From positions 1 through 19,600 of the forward strand of contig CAZWOL010000052.1 in assembly GCA_964635325.1 (NCBI GenBank): 19,600 bases of DNA. Direction: 5' to 3'. Positions 7,230 to 15,178 of this stretch are shown piece after piece. The notes below the pieces were generated by a model. That model was not told where the DNA came from. It worked only from the letters and a program-made list of their open reading frames with translations, and ran no database searches. Numbering within the stretch: the stretch's first letter is position 1; each line of letters starts with the position of its first letter. Origin of the DNA: BOG-1112 sp964635325. GTDB taxonomy: Bacteria > Bdellovibrionota_B > Oligoflexia > Oligoflexales > Bog-1112. The position numbers and the translations under genes are program-made.

Positions 7230-7349
7230 GATGACGGAGCTATCATCCTAAGCGGAACACAGTAGAGCCAAGGGATGATAGCTCCGTCATCCCGAGCGAA
7301 ACGCAGTGGAGCCGAGGGATCGCCTGCTTAGCCAATGTGTAAGATCACT
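7230..7349. repeat. Dispersed palindromic repeat, copy B (composite)
   Basis: A perfect 19-bp inverted pair (7230-7248 and 7273-7291, GATGACGGAGCTATCATCC and its complement) encloses a 24-base loop. Two tandem variants of the TCATCCcGAGCGaAAC...GAGCCgAGGGAT unit start at 7243 and 7287. The second ends in ATCGCCTGCTTAG and the tail GTAAGATCACT. It sits between the convergent genes 6929-7228 and 7352-8008 and probably folds as a strong hairpin in RNA from either side. Confidence 0.9.
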
Positions 7350-7351
7350 CA

Positions 7352-8008
7352 TCAAAGCTCCTGAGCGAGTTGGCGTCCCTTCTGAATAATATCTCGGAGT
7401 AGCACTTCCGAGCTTTGGATATTTGCAGGACAGTGAAGATTTTTGAAACGCACAGCTGTGTTGCAGATGGATTGGATTTCATCCCAGATGCTTCCCATTA
7501 GAGCATCGTAATCCCATCCATCTGCATTGCGACCAAAGCGATTCTCATGCACAAAACCCATGAAGATCAACTCTATCGAATCCAGTCCCTCATACTCTGC
7601 AATCGCAACTCGTAAGTCTTCCCAGCGTTCTTCGTTCAAAAAGGCATCCCACTCCATCCCCTCACCGATAGATGGATAGTAACGCAGAGCAAAGTCTCTA
7701 GCTTTGAGATCCACCCCACAAAAAATTTTAAACTTCTCTTGAAAGGACTGATAACGATGCAAAAAGGAACGAACATAACTCCGTCCCTGTCGAGTCACCT
7801 CATACTCAGAATGGGCATTAAGCCGCAGATAATTGTGCTCTTCAAGCCAATGCAGAATGGGTTCTAGGGGGGCTTCATCGTCATCAAGATGAAAAGAGAA
7901 GATCAGCCTTTTTTCAAGAATTTCTTTGAGCACAAAGAAGCCAGCATAGTAAAGGCGTGTATCTGTGTGGATGACGAAGCTACTGGGTGTCATATCACAA
8001 TTCTGCAA
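7352..8008 (-). CDS. Unknown cytoplasmic protein with winged-helix-like N-terminal region
   Basis: This protein of up to 218 aa is not assigned to a family. Residues 20-80 (two helices, then LEPILHWLEEHNYLRL and a short wing EYEVTRQGRSYV) have the shape of a winged helix-turn-helix, as in PadR/MarR-type or PCI-like domains. The rest is acidic and helical with many Trp and Tyr (WEDLRVAIAEYEGLDSIELI, DGWDYDALMGSIWDEI). There is no signal or membrane segment. The start at 8008 is a TTG preceded by GAGG at eight bases. An ATG five codons later (7993) lacks a ribosome-binding site at the right distance, so TTG is preferred weakly. It is transcribed divergently from the exported protein at 8160 and could be a regulator of it. 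That is inference from position only. Confidence 0.7.
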   Translation of the reverse strand: MQNCDMTPSSFVIHTDTRLYYAGFFVLKEILEKRLIFSFHLDDDEAPLEPILHWLEEHNYLRLNAHSEYEVTRQGRSYVRSFLHRYQSFQEKFKIFCGVDLKARDFALRYYPSIGEGMEWDAFLNEERWEDLRVAIAEYEGLDSIELIFMGFVHENRFGRNADGWDYDALMGSIWDEIQSICNTAVRFKNLHCPANIQSSEVLLRDIIQKGRQLAQEL

Positions 8009-8094
8009 GCGTATGCCCTCGAGGAGAGGTCACTCGAATCCATTTTGAAAACATCTTATGAGGCTAGCATAGGTCTGCAAAAGATCACTAGCGA

Positions 8095-8100
8095 ATTATA
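8095..8100 (-). promoter_or_regulatory. Candidate -10 box (TATAAT) for the gene at 7352-8008
   Basis: A perfect TATAAT is read on the minus strand about 87 bases upstream of the TTG start. No good -35 match stands at 17 bases, so an activator or another sigma factor may be needed. Confidence 0.4.
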
Positions 8101-8118
8101 GATTTTTTGCGTTTGAAG

Positions 8119-8124
8119 TATAAT
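8119..8124 (+). promoter_or_regulatory. Candidate -10 box (TATAAT) for the gene at 8160-9536
   Basis: A perfect TATAAT lies 36 bases before the ATG, giving an expected leader of about 30 nt that includes the GAGGA ribosome-binding site. The -35 region is poor. It stands back to back with the minus-strand TATAAT at 8095-8100. Confidence 0.5.
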
Positions 8125-8159
8125 AAAAAGACAATCCAAAATAGATCTGAGGAACGACA

Positions 8160-9536
8160 ATGTTTATCAAACCACTTCTGATTCTCTGCGCATTCACGAT
8201 CACATGTGCAGGCTGTAAGATCAAACGCAAGTCAAGCGAACCTGCAGCTCAAACTGTCAAGACTGAAACAGAAGCCATCTTGAATCTTGTCGAAAACGGA
8301 CGCGATCGTCCAGATCCTAAATCCATACAGTTGACAAATGTCAAGGTCGACACCTACAAGCTGAACGATGCAAACGATAAAACCTACTCAGCACCTACAA
8401 TACTGATGGATCTGGGATCCCCCTCTCCTGACTATTACACCTATAAAGCATGCAACATCGACACCAAAGAATGTTTGACGGGAGACTTTGTCGAACCGAG
8501 TGAGATACTCTGTGGTTTTTCACCAGGAACCTATACTTTTGAAGACATCAAAGCTTGCAATGACGCTATCCCTGGTGTCGAAGCAAGCTGTTCACCAGCA
8601 GCCCAAGTGAACGCACCCTTCACTTTAGAAGCGAGCACAAGCCCTAGTCTGCAAGCTTCGATGAAGCAGCTATGTGATATACAAGCGAGTATGAAAAAAG
8701 AAGTATTGAGCATAGCCCAAACCCTGACGCACTTATCCGTCAAAACGACGGACGAATGCCAGCAGAATTTCAATATACTTCTGAACGCAGGGCCCTCCAT
8801 AATCGCACATACCTTGTTTTACTACACTGGATCGATGGATACTGCTGCTTTGAATACAGCAACTAATTCAACTTCTAGATTTGCTGCAAATAGATCGAAT
8901 AAAATTCTCGAGTTAGTTCTTTCCGTTTCGACCATAACTTTATCTGCGGTACTTGTTGGACTCAGTGTATACGATCTCTGGGAGCTACGAACTCCTTATA
9001 AGTCAACTTACTACGAATTAGATAAGAATGGGAAATATCAAGTGCAAAGCATCCAAAATTCCTTGACAAAAGAACAGTTTAATAAGATTGACCAGAAATA
9101 TGATTGGCAGAAAACGAGCAAATCAATTAACCAGAAAGATGATTTGCAGAAAACGAAGCAACCAGAGGCCACTCGATCACAAAATTTGCAACGCGATATC
9201 GTTATCACAGAATACAATCAGGATGGGAGCAAAGCTGTTCATAAAGCTCAAAAATATGCTCCAGCCAAACGCCTTGCTGCTGTGGTAGGAATATTAGCTG
9301 GTTTAGGTGGAGCTGCTGCTGTAGGTGCTATAACTATAAACCAGGCATTAGACCTCGCAAATACATCGACAGATTCAACGACAGAAAGTGCAAGCACCAA
9401 TTGGCAAAATCAACTCTCTCAGGACTTTGCACTCTGCTTTGATATCCCCGAAGTCAAAACGCACTTCACGAACATCATGGATCTTCTTAGACAGCGCGAT
9501 AGCGCTTCCAATGGCGTCGCTAACGCTCTGAAATAG
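8160..9536 (+). CDS. Putative lipoprotein with two C-terminal membrane helices, remote paralogue of the 4095-5396 protein
   Basis: This 458-aa protein is of unknown function. The signal peptide ends TCAGC, so Cys19 may be lipidated. Residues 55-150 are beta-rich with cysteines at 98, 105, 118, 133 and 144. Residues 160-215 are helical. Hydrophobic helices lie at about 249-270 and 372-396, separated by a very polar loop of about 100 residues that contains a 13-residue duplication (DQKYDWQKTSKSI / NQKDDLQKTKQPE). A Ser/Thr tract and a final helix with Cys426 follow. PS-x-(I/V)-L, G-x-Y, C-N...C and SPSLQAS can be lined up with the 4095-5396 protein, including the final Cys. If the signal is cleaved, both ends face the periplasm and the loop the cytoplasm. 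GAGGA precedes the ATG. Only seven bases separate its stop from that of the convergent peptidase gene. Confidence 0.8.
   Translation: MFIKPLLILCAFTITCAGCKIKRKSSEPAAQTVKTETEAILNLVENGRDRPDPKSIQLTNVKVDTYKLNDANDKTYSAPTILMDLGSPSPDYYTYKACNIDTKECLTGDFVEPSEILCGFSPGTYTFEDIKACNDAIPGVEASCSPAAQVNAPFTLEASTSPSLQASMKQLCDIQASMKKEVLSIAQTLTHLSVKTTDECQQNFNILLNAGPSIIAHTLFYYTGSMDTAALNTATNSTSRFAANRSNKILELVLSVSTITLSAVLVGLSVYDLWELRTPYKSTYYELDKNGKYQVQSIQNSLTKEQFNKIDQKYDWQKTSKSINQKDDLQKTKQPEATRSQNLQRDIVITEYNQDGSKAVHKAQKYAPAKRLAAVVGILAGLGGAAAVGAITINQALDLANTSTDSTTESASTNWQNQLSQDFALCFDIPEVKTHFTNIMDLLRQRDSASNGVANALK
9091..9156. repeat. 39-bp tandem duplication in the lipoprotein loop
   Basis: ACCAGAAATATGATTGGCAG at 9091 and ACCAGAAAGATGATTTGCAG at 9130 begin two units offset by 39 bp (13 codons), and both continue with AAAACGA. 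The few differences suggest a fairly recent in-frame duplication. Confidence 0.85.
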
Positions 9537-9543
9537 GAGGATC

Positions 9544-11559
9544 CTACCAAATCTGCAAGCGATCCTTCTCAGGTAGATACATCTTGTCTCCTGCCTTACA
9601 GCCATAAGCTTCGTAAAAACCAGGTTGGTGCAAGAGTGGAAGAGTTCCACGTACATTCGTCTGTGAGTGTGGATCCGTCTTCAAACGATGCTCCATCTCC
9701 GAGGGTCGCATGACACCACACCAAGAACGTGTGTACTGTAAGAAGAAGGCTTGCTTATCTTCGATACTTCCCTTGTTGTCTGGAAATGCTGCAGCATAAG
9801 TAAAGCTAAGGCCATTGATATCTGCAAGGTTTTCACCGAGAGTGAGTTTGCCATTGTGACCTGCACGGTTGTACTGCTCGATCACCATCTGTCCCAGCAT
9901 CTTAAAATTTGCGACATCTTCATCCGACATCCACTGTTTCAGAGCGCCATTTTCGTCAAAGCGCGCACCTTGATCATCAAAACCATGACCAATCTCATGA
10001 CCTACAACCATTCCGATCGCACCAAAGTTTGCAGCTTCGGAACCATTCGCATCATAGAACGGGTACTGCAAAATACCTTGCAGCATGTTGAAACTGTTAT
10101 CCGATGGAGAATAGTAGGCATTCACCGTCAGTGGACCCATCAACCATTCGTCACGGTTGCGTTTGTCTTTGAGTTTTTCAAACATCCGCTCTTGCGCCAG
10201 TTTCCGTTGCAACTGCTCATTTTCAAGATGATCCTGCGCCTGATAGGCACCTAGTTTTTGTAGGCCCCAATCCTTTTCATTTTTAGGCTTAACAAGCTTC
10301 ATCTGCACATGATCCAACTTGCGCAAGGCTCCTTCACGCCCCTGAGGACTCAGCCACGTGTTTTTTCGAATGCGCTCAACCATTGCAACGCGGATACGAT
10401 CCACCATCGCTTCGATCTTAGTTGTCGAGAAATTCGGAAACAGCACATCGATCAACTCATGATCTAGCTCGCGACTAAAGGCATTACCCACATACATTGC
10501 ACAACGCTCTTCCAAGCTAGGACGTTGCGCTGGACCACCTAGGAAACGCTGGTTAAATGCAAAGCGTTTTGCAAAAAACTCCGGATAAGCTGCATCGAGT
10601 TGGTCCCACAGCATGCTGAACATCAGAAAGCTGGTCAGATCTTCAAGCGAAGCATGCTGCATTTCATCATTGAGCATCTTCATGCTTGGACCAAACATAT
10701 GCCGCAGCAGAGTTGTTTCTGGAACGTTTGCGAGCATGGAGCTTAGCTGCAATGCAGGATAGTCGTTGATGAGCTTTTCGCGACTAATGTAGAGCTTTTG
10801 AGTCTCAAGTTCGCGAAGCTCTTCGGGAAGCGGGTAAACTTCTGCAAAGCGTCGTTGAAATGCAACAACATGTTGCGCACGCTCTGCAGGTTTGTCGACA
10901 TTTAAAGCTCTAAAAAATTCGACCGCAAGCGCCTGGAACTCCTTCATGAGTTCTTCGTTATGATAGTAGGAACGCTCAGGCAAAGTCATAAACTGTGGAA
11001 CGATCAGAAAATCATCATAGGATGGATCTTCGAGAGAAGATGTTTCGGCAAGCTCAAGAAAAGAGCTTTTGGCCTCTAAGACCTGATCTCTATGCATGCT
11101 CAAAAACTGCTCACGGGTGCGTATGTTTTTGAGAGACTCTAAGGCATTCGCCACAAGTTTGCGCTCGGATTGCAAACGTGCATCCACATTCACGCATGCG
11201 GTATGAACATTTGCTAGGGCCTCCGTCCAACCGGATTTGTTGGATTGCGTACTCAGATTCTTAAGGTACTCGCGTTTTTTTAGGAGCAGACGTTCTGCTG
11301 CGTCATTAAAGGAAAAAATATGTCGACTGCGATCCTCTCTCAGTTGAAAGCAGGAAAGAGCCTTGGAGCAAGCAAACTCGTAAAAATCATCACAGGGGTT
11401 GATCTGTTCATTCACCGGAAATTCACGACGATCAGGGATCTCCGACGATGATGCATGACAAATCTCGACTTCGGATTTGGGCCCAGCTTTAGTGTCCGGG
11501 TGCGTACAGGCTGCAAAGATCAAACTTGAAACAAACCAAATAGAACTTCTGCTTCGCAT
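9544..11559 (-). CDS. M13-family zinc metallopeptidase lipoprotein (neprilysin/PepO type)
   Basis: This 671-aa protein has the usual length of family M13. An N-terminal signal ends FAAC, a good lipobox, so Cys18 is probably the lipid anchor and the enzyme faces the periplasm or outer membrane. PCDDFYEFAC (55-64) is the typical start of the M13 N-terminal domain. The catalytic domain shows NAYYSPSDNSF (480-490), the zinc motif H521-E-I-G-H525 in VVGHEIGHGFDDQG, the third-ligand motif G-E576-N-L-A-D580 and a C-terminal RGTLPLLHQPGFYEAYGCK. Members cleave oligopeptides of limited size. The C-terminus ends RLQIW, close to the family-typical CxxW-like end but without the Cys. AGAGGGA precedes the ATG. 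It follows the phosphatase gene on the same strand with 62 bp between them. Confidence 0.96.
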   Translation of the reverse strand: MRSRSSIWFVSSLIFAACTHPDTKAGPKSEVEICHASSSEIPDRREFPVNEQINPCDDFYEFACSKALSCFQLREDRSRHIFSFNDAAERLLLKKREYLKNLSTQSNKSGWTEALANVHTACVNVDARLQSERKLVANALESLKNIRTREQFLSMHRDQVLEAKSSFLELAETSSLEDPSYDDFLIVPQFMTLPERSYYHNEELMKEFQALAVEFFRALNVDKPAERAQHVVAFQRRFAEVYPLPEELRELETQKLYISREKLINDYPALQLSSMLANVPETTLLRHMFGPSMKMLNDEMQHASLEDLTSFLMFSMLWDQLDAAYPEFFAKRFAFNQRFLGGPAQRPSLEERCAMYVGNAFSRELDHELIDVLFPNFSTTKIEAMVDRIRVAMVERIRKNTWLSPQGREGALRKLDHVQMKLVKPKNEKDWGLQKLGAYQAQDHLENEQLQRKLAQERMFEKLKDKRNRDEWLMGPLTVNAYYSPSDNSFNMLQGILQYPFYDANGSEAANFGAIGMVVGHEIGHGFDDQGARFDENGALKQWMSDEDVANFKMLGQMVIEQYNRAGHNGKLTLGENLADINGLSFTYAAAFPDNKGSIEDKQAFFLQYTRSWCGVMRPSEMEHRLKTDPHSQTNVRGTLPLLHQPGFYEAYGCKAGDKMYLPEKDRLQIW

Positions 11560-11571
11560 AATTCATCCCTC

Positions 11572-11611
11572 TAAAATTGAACTTATGTCTTAGCAAGAAA
11601 GTCCAATTTTA
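11572..11611. promoter_or_regulatory. Imperfect inverted repeat between the phosphatase and peptidase genes
   Basis: TAAAATTGAACTT (11572-11584) pairs with AAGTCCAATTTTA (11599-11611) at 12 of 13 positions, with a 14-base loop. It occupies most of the 62-bp gap between the two minus-strand genes, just ahead of the peptidase ribosome-binding site. It could be a weak terminator or attenuator for the phosphatase transcript, or an operator for the peptidase gene. Confidence 0.5.
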
Positions 11612-11621
11612 GCGAGAAATC

Positions 11622-13481
11622 TCAAAGTGAATCTGAAAAATACTCAACAGCGACCAATGTAACATCATCGGCAAAACTGATCTTCTGATCAAAATTACGC
11701 AGGTCTTGAATGACATGATCACAAAGGTCTTGCAAACCCTTATCTTGATGATGTGCCATTGATTTAAGCAGATGACGCGTCCCCCACATCTTACCCTCTG
11801 GCGAACGCGCCTCGGTCACACCATCCGTGTAGAAAATGACTCGATCCCCTTTCTTAAGTGGCATGCTAACATCAGCAAACTCCGTCTGTGCATCCATACC
11901 GAGTATTGATACCGCTGATCGTTCCTTGTAATTCAGAGCGACGCAAGGAAGAGGATGAGAATGATTTTTATTGATACGCTCGTCATTTGGATCTTTAGGA
12001 ATCAAGTAAGGAAAGCAGTGCCCAGCGTTTGAATACGTGATTTTTTGCTGATGTGCATCGAAAATAGCCGCAAAGAATGACATACCAAGCTTTGCTTCTA
12101 AGCAATTATGCAGCATGCGGTTGAGCTCATCCAAGACTTTTGATGGATGCGCTGCCTGAGTCTCTCTCGCAAAAATTTGCGCATACATATCACTTGTTGC
12201 ATAAGCCATTGCTGTTACAAGAGCAGCAGGTAAACCGTGTCCTGTCGCATCTCCAATGAGGATCAGTTCAACACCTTCTGCAAGTGTATAATGCCCCCAC
12301 CAGTCCCCACCGAGCAGGTGAGTGGGTTGATAGAATGAAGCGATCGCAAAGGGAGCACTCAATGAACGATGAGGAGAAAAAAAAGTACTTTGCACCGTGT
12401 TGGCTGTTTCGAGTTCTTTTTCGTAGCTCGCTTTTTTCTTTTCTTCAACCAAGAGCCCGACGATCCTATCTCCCATTTGGTTAACTGCTTTTGCGAGTTC
12501 ACCAACCTCATCTTGAGAGTTCTCGGCAATTTTAAAAGAAAAGTCTCCACTTGCAATACGTTTTGTAGCATTGATCACATCAACTAAGCGACGCGTCAAA
12601 GCTTGGCCCATCCAGTTTGAAAATACGAGAGAAAACAGAAAGATCAGCAGCCCAACAATTACGACAGCACGAAGCATCTGATCACGAATGCGTATCATCT
12701 CTGCAAGGGACAGATCACTCAGCAACTCTGCGATGACTTTCCCTTGCGAATCCTGCAAAGGAACCATACGCAGGGCATGGCCATCGATCCATTGAGCTCG
12801 CTCTGGAGGTTGTGAAAGTTTAGAGAGGATTGCTTGTAGAGTTTCGCGTTGTGCAGATGAAAGCGAAGATGCCATAGCTCCAGAGTCCGGAAGACGTATA
12901 GAAATATCGGCACCACTAAAACCTTTCAGAAGTTTAGCATATTCGCTACCCACTTCGGTGCCCAAAACAAGCACACCCTGGTACTGTGACGACGATCCAA
13001 AAGGAGCAAGACCAACAATTGCAATTCTGTTATCTAAAGAAATAATGCTCGAAAAGATCTCACCTCTTTGCGCACGACGAACCAGTTCTTCATAACGCGC
13101 ATTAACAGCCATTGGTTTGTATTGAGGATCCTTAGACAGACTGGAAAGCACAGTACCATGAGCATCAAAGACATGGATAAAGTCTAGACGTAACTGATCT
13201 CTATATTTTTCAAGTGAATGACCAAGAGTCTTCGCATTCTTTTGCTGCAAGACAGAGTGTAAGATCGGAATCTCAACGAGCAATGATGCCTCATCCTTCA
13301 TGCGTTTATGCAAAGCCTCTAAGAGACTTTGCACAGCCAAATCGCTCTGCTCAAAGGTATGTGCAATATTACGGTCGTGAGCGCTTTTTAGAAAGATAAG
13401 CGCAAGAAAGAGCCCGGTGCCCAACGTAATACTGAAGAGCACTGTACTGAACAGTACGATGCGTGTTTTGATGCTTTTCAT
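11622..13481 (-). CDS. Membrane sensor with HAMP and SpoIIE/RsbU-type PP2C phosphatase domain
   Basis: This 619-aa protein starts with a membrane helix (7-31) and has an extracytoplasmic sensor of about 235 residues, probably Cache-like (FIHVFDAHGTVLSSL, IAIVGLAPFG). A second membrane helix (271-290), a HAMP linker (290-343, IASGDFSFKIAENSQDEVGE), a short coiled coil (345-362) and the phosphatase domain (370-615) follow. Metal-binding acidic residues are in GGDWWG (D393), GDATGHG (D411) and FADDVTL (D605/D606), with the SNAGHCFPYL and FYTDGVTE motifs also present. Such enzymes dephosphorylate STAS-type anti-sigma antagonists in partner-switching stress control. No antagonist or RsbW-like kinase is in the window. 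GGDWWG replaces the commoner GGDYYD. The ATG is preceded by AGGG, and an extended -10 lies just upstream. Confidence 0.95.
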   Translation of the reverse strand: MKSIKTRIVLFSTVLFSITLGTGLFLALIFLKSAHDRNIAHTFEQSDLAVQSLLEALHKRMKDEASLLVEIPILHSVLQQKNAKTLGHSLEKYRDQLRLDFIHVFDAHGTVLSSLSKDPQYKPMAVNARYEELVRRAQRGEIFSSIISLDNRIAIVGLAPFGSSSQYQGVLVLGTEVGSEYAKLLKGFSGADISIRLPDSGAMASSLSSAQRETLQAILSKLSQPPERAQWIDGHALRMVPLQDSQGKVIAELLSDLSLAEMIRIRDQMLRAVVIVGLLIFLFSLVFSNWMGQALTRRLVDVINATKRIASGDFSFKIAENSQDEVGELAKAVNQMGDRIVGLLVEEKKKASYEKELETANTVQSTFFSPHRSLSAPFAIASFYQPTHLLGGDWWGHYTLAEGVELILIGDATGHGLPAALVTAMAYATSDMYAQIFARETQAAHPSKVLDELNRMLHNCLEAKLGMSFFAAIFDAHQQKITYSNAGHCFPYLIPKDPNDERINKNHSHPLPCVALNYKERSAVSILGMDAQTEFADVSMPLKKGDRVIFYTDGVTEARSPEGKMWGTRHLLKSMAHHQDKGLQDLCDHVIQDLRNFDQKISFADDVTLVAVEYFSDSL

Positions 13482-13512
13482 AATTTGACCCTAGCTTGAA
13501 ATTCTAAGGTCT

Positions 13513-13521
13513 ATTGTAACA
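13513..13521 (-). promoter_or_regulatory. Candidate extended -10 promoter for the phosphatase gene
   Basis: Read on the minus strand, TGTTACAAT is an extended -10 (TG-n-TACAAT) 32 bases before the ATG. The -35 is weak, as is usual for extended -10 promoters. It implies that the phosphatase gene is transcribed independently of the gene at 13569-15147. Confidence 0.5.
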
Positions 13522-13568
13522 TCTTTCGATAGATCTTCTCGAACAAACAATTTTTGTACGACCGAGCC

Positions 13569-15147
13569 CTAACGATGATTATACAAATCATTTTCAAGCC
13601 TATGAAGCAAGGCACTCTCTAGCCAGAATATTACGTCTGGATCAGTGTGACGAGAGGCTAGCTCTAGAAGCCGCCACCGATTATTCTCCAAATCAACGCT
13701 TGATAGATTATTTACAAGCCAATTAATCTCTCTATGCAGTAGAATCCGCTTATAACGCGGATCAATATCCTCCCTAAAGCTAAGACGACTTGGATCCAAG
13801 ACCTGTCGCAACGACGCTAGCAAGTCCTTTGGATCATCAAAGATAATGCTATGTTCTATTAAATTTCCATTCAAGATCTGAGCTCGATGAAAGCTATACT
13901 TGCTCTCAATAGTCGACTGCAACCATCTTCGCAAGCCTGCACTCAATTCTGGATTCTCAGCACGATTGATGAGCGAAAGTTCAAAAATCCCCTGTTCTTG
14001 TTCATTTCTCAAGCTGTAGAGATCTTCGAGTGATAGCGTTCGAGCAAGTTTATTGAAGATAGCACAAATAGCATGAATTGAATTTTGCGACTCAACAAAT
14101 CCCGGAGTTTCAGCATTTAAAAACTCTCCTGTGAAGATCCCCAGAAAGTTTTTTCGCACACTCTGAGGGTCGTCTAAATCCAAAGGGACTCGATAAACTC
14201 TATCTCTATTAAAAAAAGTTTTAATGTAAATTCCTTGCCTACTAAGAAATCCAGCAAGTACTCGATATAGGAATTCAAATTTTGGATTTTGATTCTTATT
14301 AATAAGTTCAAGCGCATTTCTACCTTCAAAAGCTGCAGAACGAAGCCTATTTAAATCATGTGAAGCAAGCTTCCGCAGAAGTTGATTCATTATCGCTACC
14401 AAAAGATTCGTTAGCTTTTCGCTATCCCTCGATTCAAAGTAGCCTGGAGTTGCCGCATTTGGGTAAGTTCCAGCACACATACCTAGAAGCTGCTGCAGCG
14501 CTTCCTCAGGATCTTCTGCAACAAACGGGATAAACTTCCGTGAAGCTTTTTCTAGAGCTCTAGCCTGATTCATAACATCGCAATCAGCTTTATGATAAAT
14601 AAGGTATGCATATATATACCCGACCAACAAAGATCCTGAAAAATTCTGATTTTCACGACTTGCAGCAAACAAATTCAGTTCTAGAATACGGTCAAAGGAT
14701 AGATGATCCAGATAGAAGTAAAGCATAGCTTCAACTTCGTGAGCCCTTTCCCAGAAGTTAGGAAGGTATGGGCTTTTATAAGTTCCAAGACAAATAGAAA
14801 GTAGAGCATCAACATAATCACGACTTTCCTTTTGTGCGAGTTCAATGGGACTCAGACTCGAGGAGCTGCTACTTGACGAACTTGATGACGACGAACTTGA
14901 TGACGACGAACTTGATGACGACGAACTTGATGACGACGAACTTGNNNNNNNNNNNNNNNNNNNNNNNNNNNNNNNNNNNNNNNNNNNNNNNNNNNNNNNN
15001 NNNNNNNNNNNNNNNNNNNNNNNNNNNNNNNNNNNNNNNNNNNNAACAATAGTTCGAGCAGAACTTTGGTGTCGGAGATTCCGTAGCTAAAAGACAGCTT
15101 CCCGAAAAAGAGAACGTGACGAAGAAAAGAGAACGTGCAAATCGCAT
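13569..15147 (-). CDS. Secreted poly-Ser-linked protein with four ~105-aa repeats, interrupted by assembly gap
   Basis: The frame that ends at 13569 stays open without a stop past the internal Met at 14726, through a poly-serine tract and into the N run (14945-15044). Beyond the gap, an ATG at 15147 with AAGGA before it opens a signal peptide (MRFARSLFFVTFSFSGSC then LLATES). The two parts are most simply one gene. The true length of the gap, and so of the protein, is unknown. After the serine linker come four related helical units beginning at YVDALLSICLGTY, EEALQQLLGMCAGTYPNAATPGYFES, SVRKNFLGIFTGEFLNAETPGFVES and DLLASLRQVL. Each has an (L)xL(G)xx(x)G-T/E-Y/F...NAxTPGxxES style start and an ALELINxxxNP-like second half. 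I do not recognise the repeat. The protein is probably exported, through either a lipobox-like SGSC or cleavage after LLA. Confidence 0.78.
14874..14944. repeat. 15-bp tandem repeat encoding poly-serine, bordering the gap
   Basis: GACGACGAACTTGAT is repeated with a 15-bp period about four and a half times before the sequence runs into Ns. On the minus strand the unit reads TCA TCA AGT TCG TCG, five serines from three different codons. The exact repetition at DNA level is the likely reason the assembly failed here. Confidence 0.93.
14945..15044. other. Assembly gap (100 Ns)
   Basis: Exactly 100 Ns, a common placeholder for a gap of unknown size. It lies inside the serine-repeat region of the gene at 13569-15147, so frame continuity across it cannot be tested. 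Confidence 0.98.
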
Positions 15148-15178
15148 AGCATTCCTTGCGTAAAATTTGAACACATCT

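Noticed and set aside
8076..8092. Possible fourth copy of the dispersed repeat tail (CTGCAAAAGATCACTAG)
   Set aside because: It matches only about a dozen bases of the tail with an inserted A and no core motif, so chance is likely.
13569..14726. Met at 14726 as the start of the repeat protein
   Set aside because: The frame is open upstream without any stop to the gap, the upstream codons encode part of another repeat unit, and no ribosome-binding site stands before 14726.
14874..14944. CRISPR array
   Set aside because: The 15-bp units are directly adjacent without spacers and encode serine in frame.
14845..15090. Plus-strand frame with DELDDD repeats across the gap
   Set aside because: It is the complement of the serine tract. 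The minus strand has a signal peptide, ribosome-binding site and a long repeat protein in frame, while the plus frame ends soon after the gap and has no other support.
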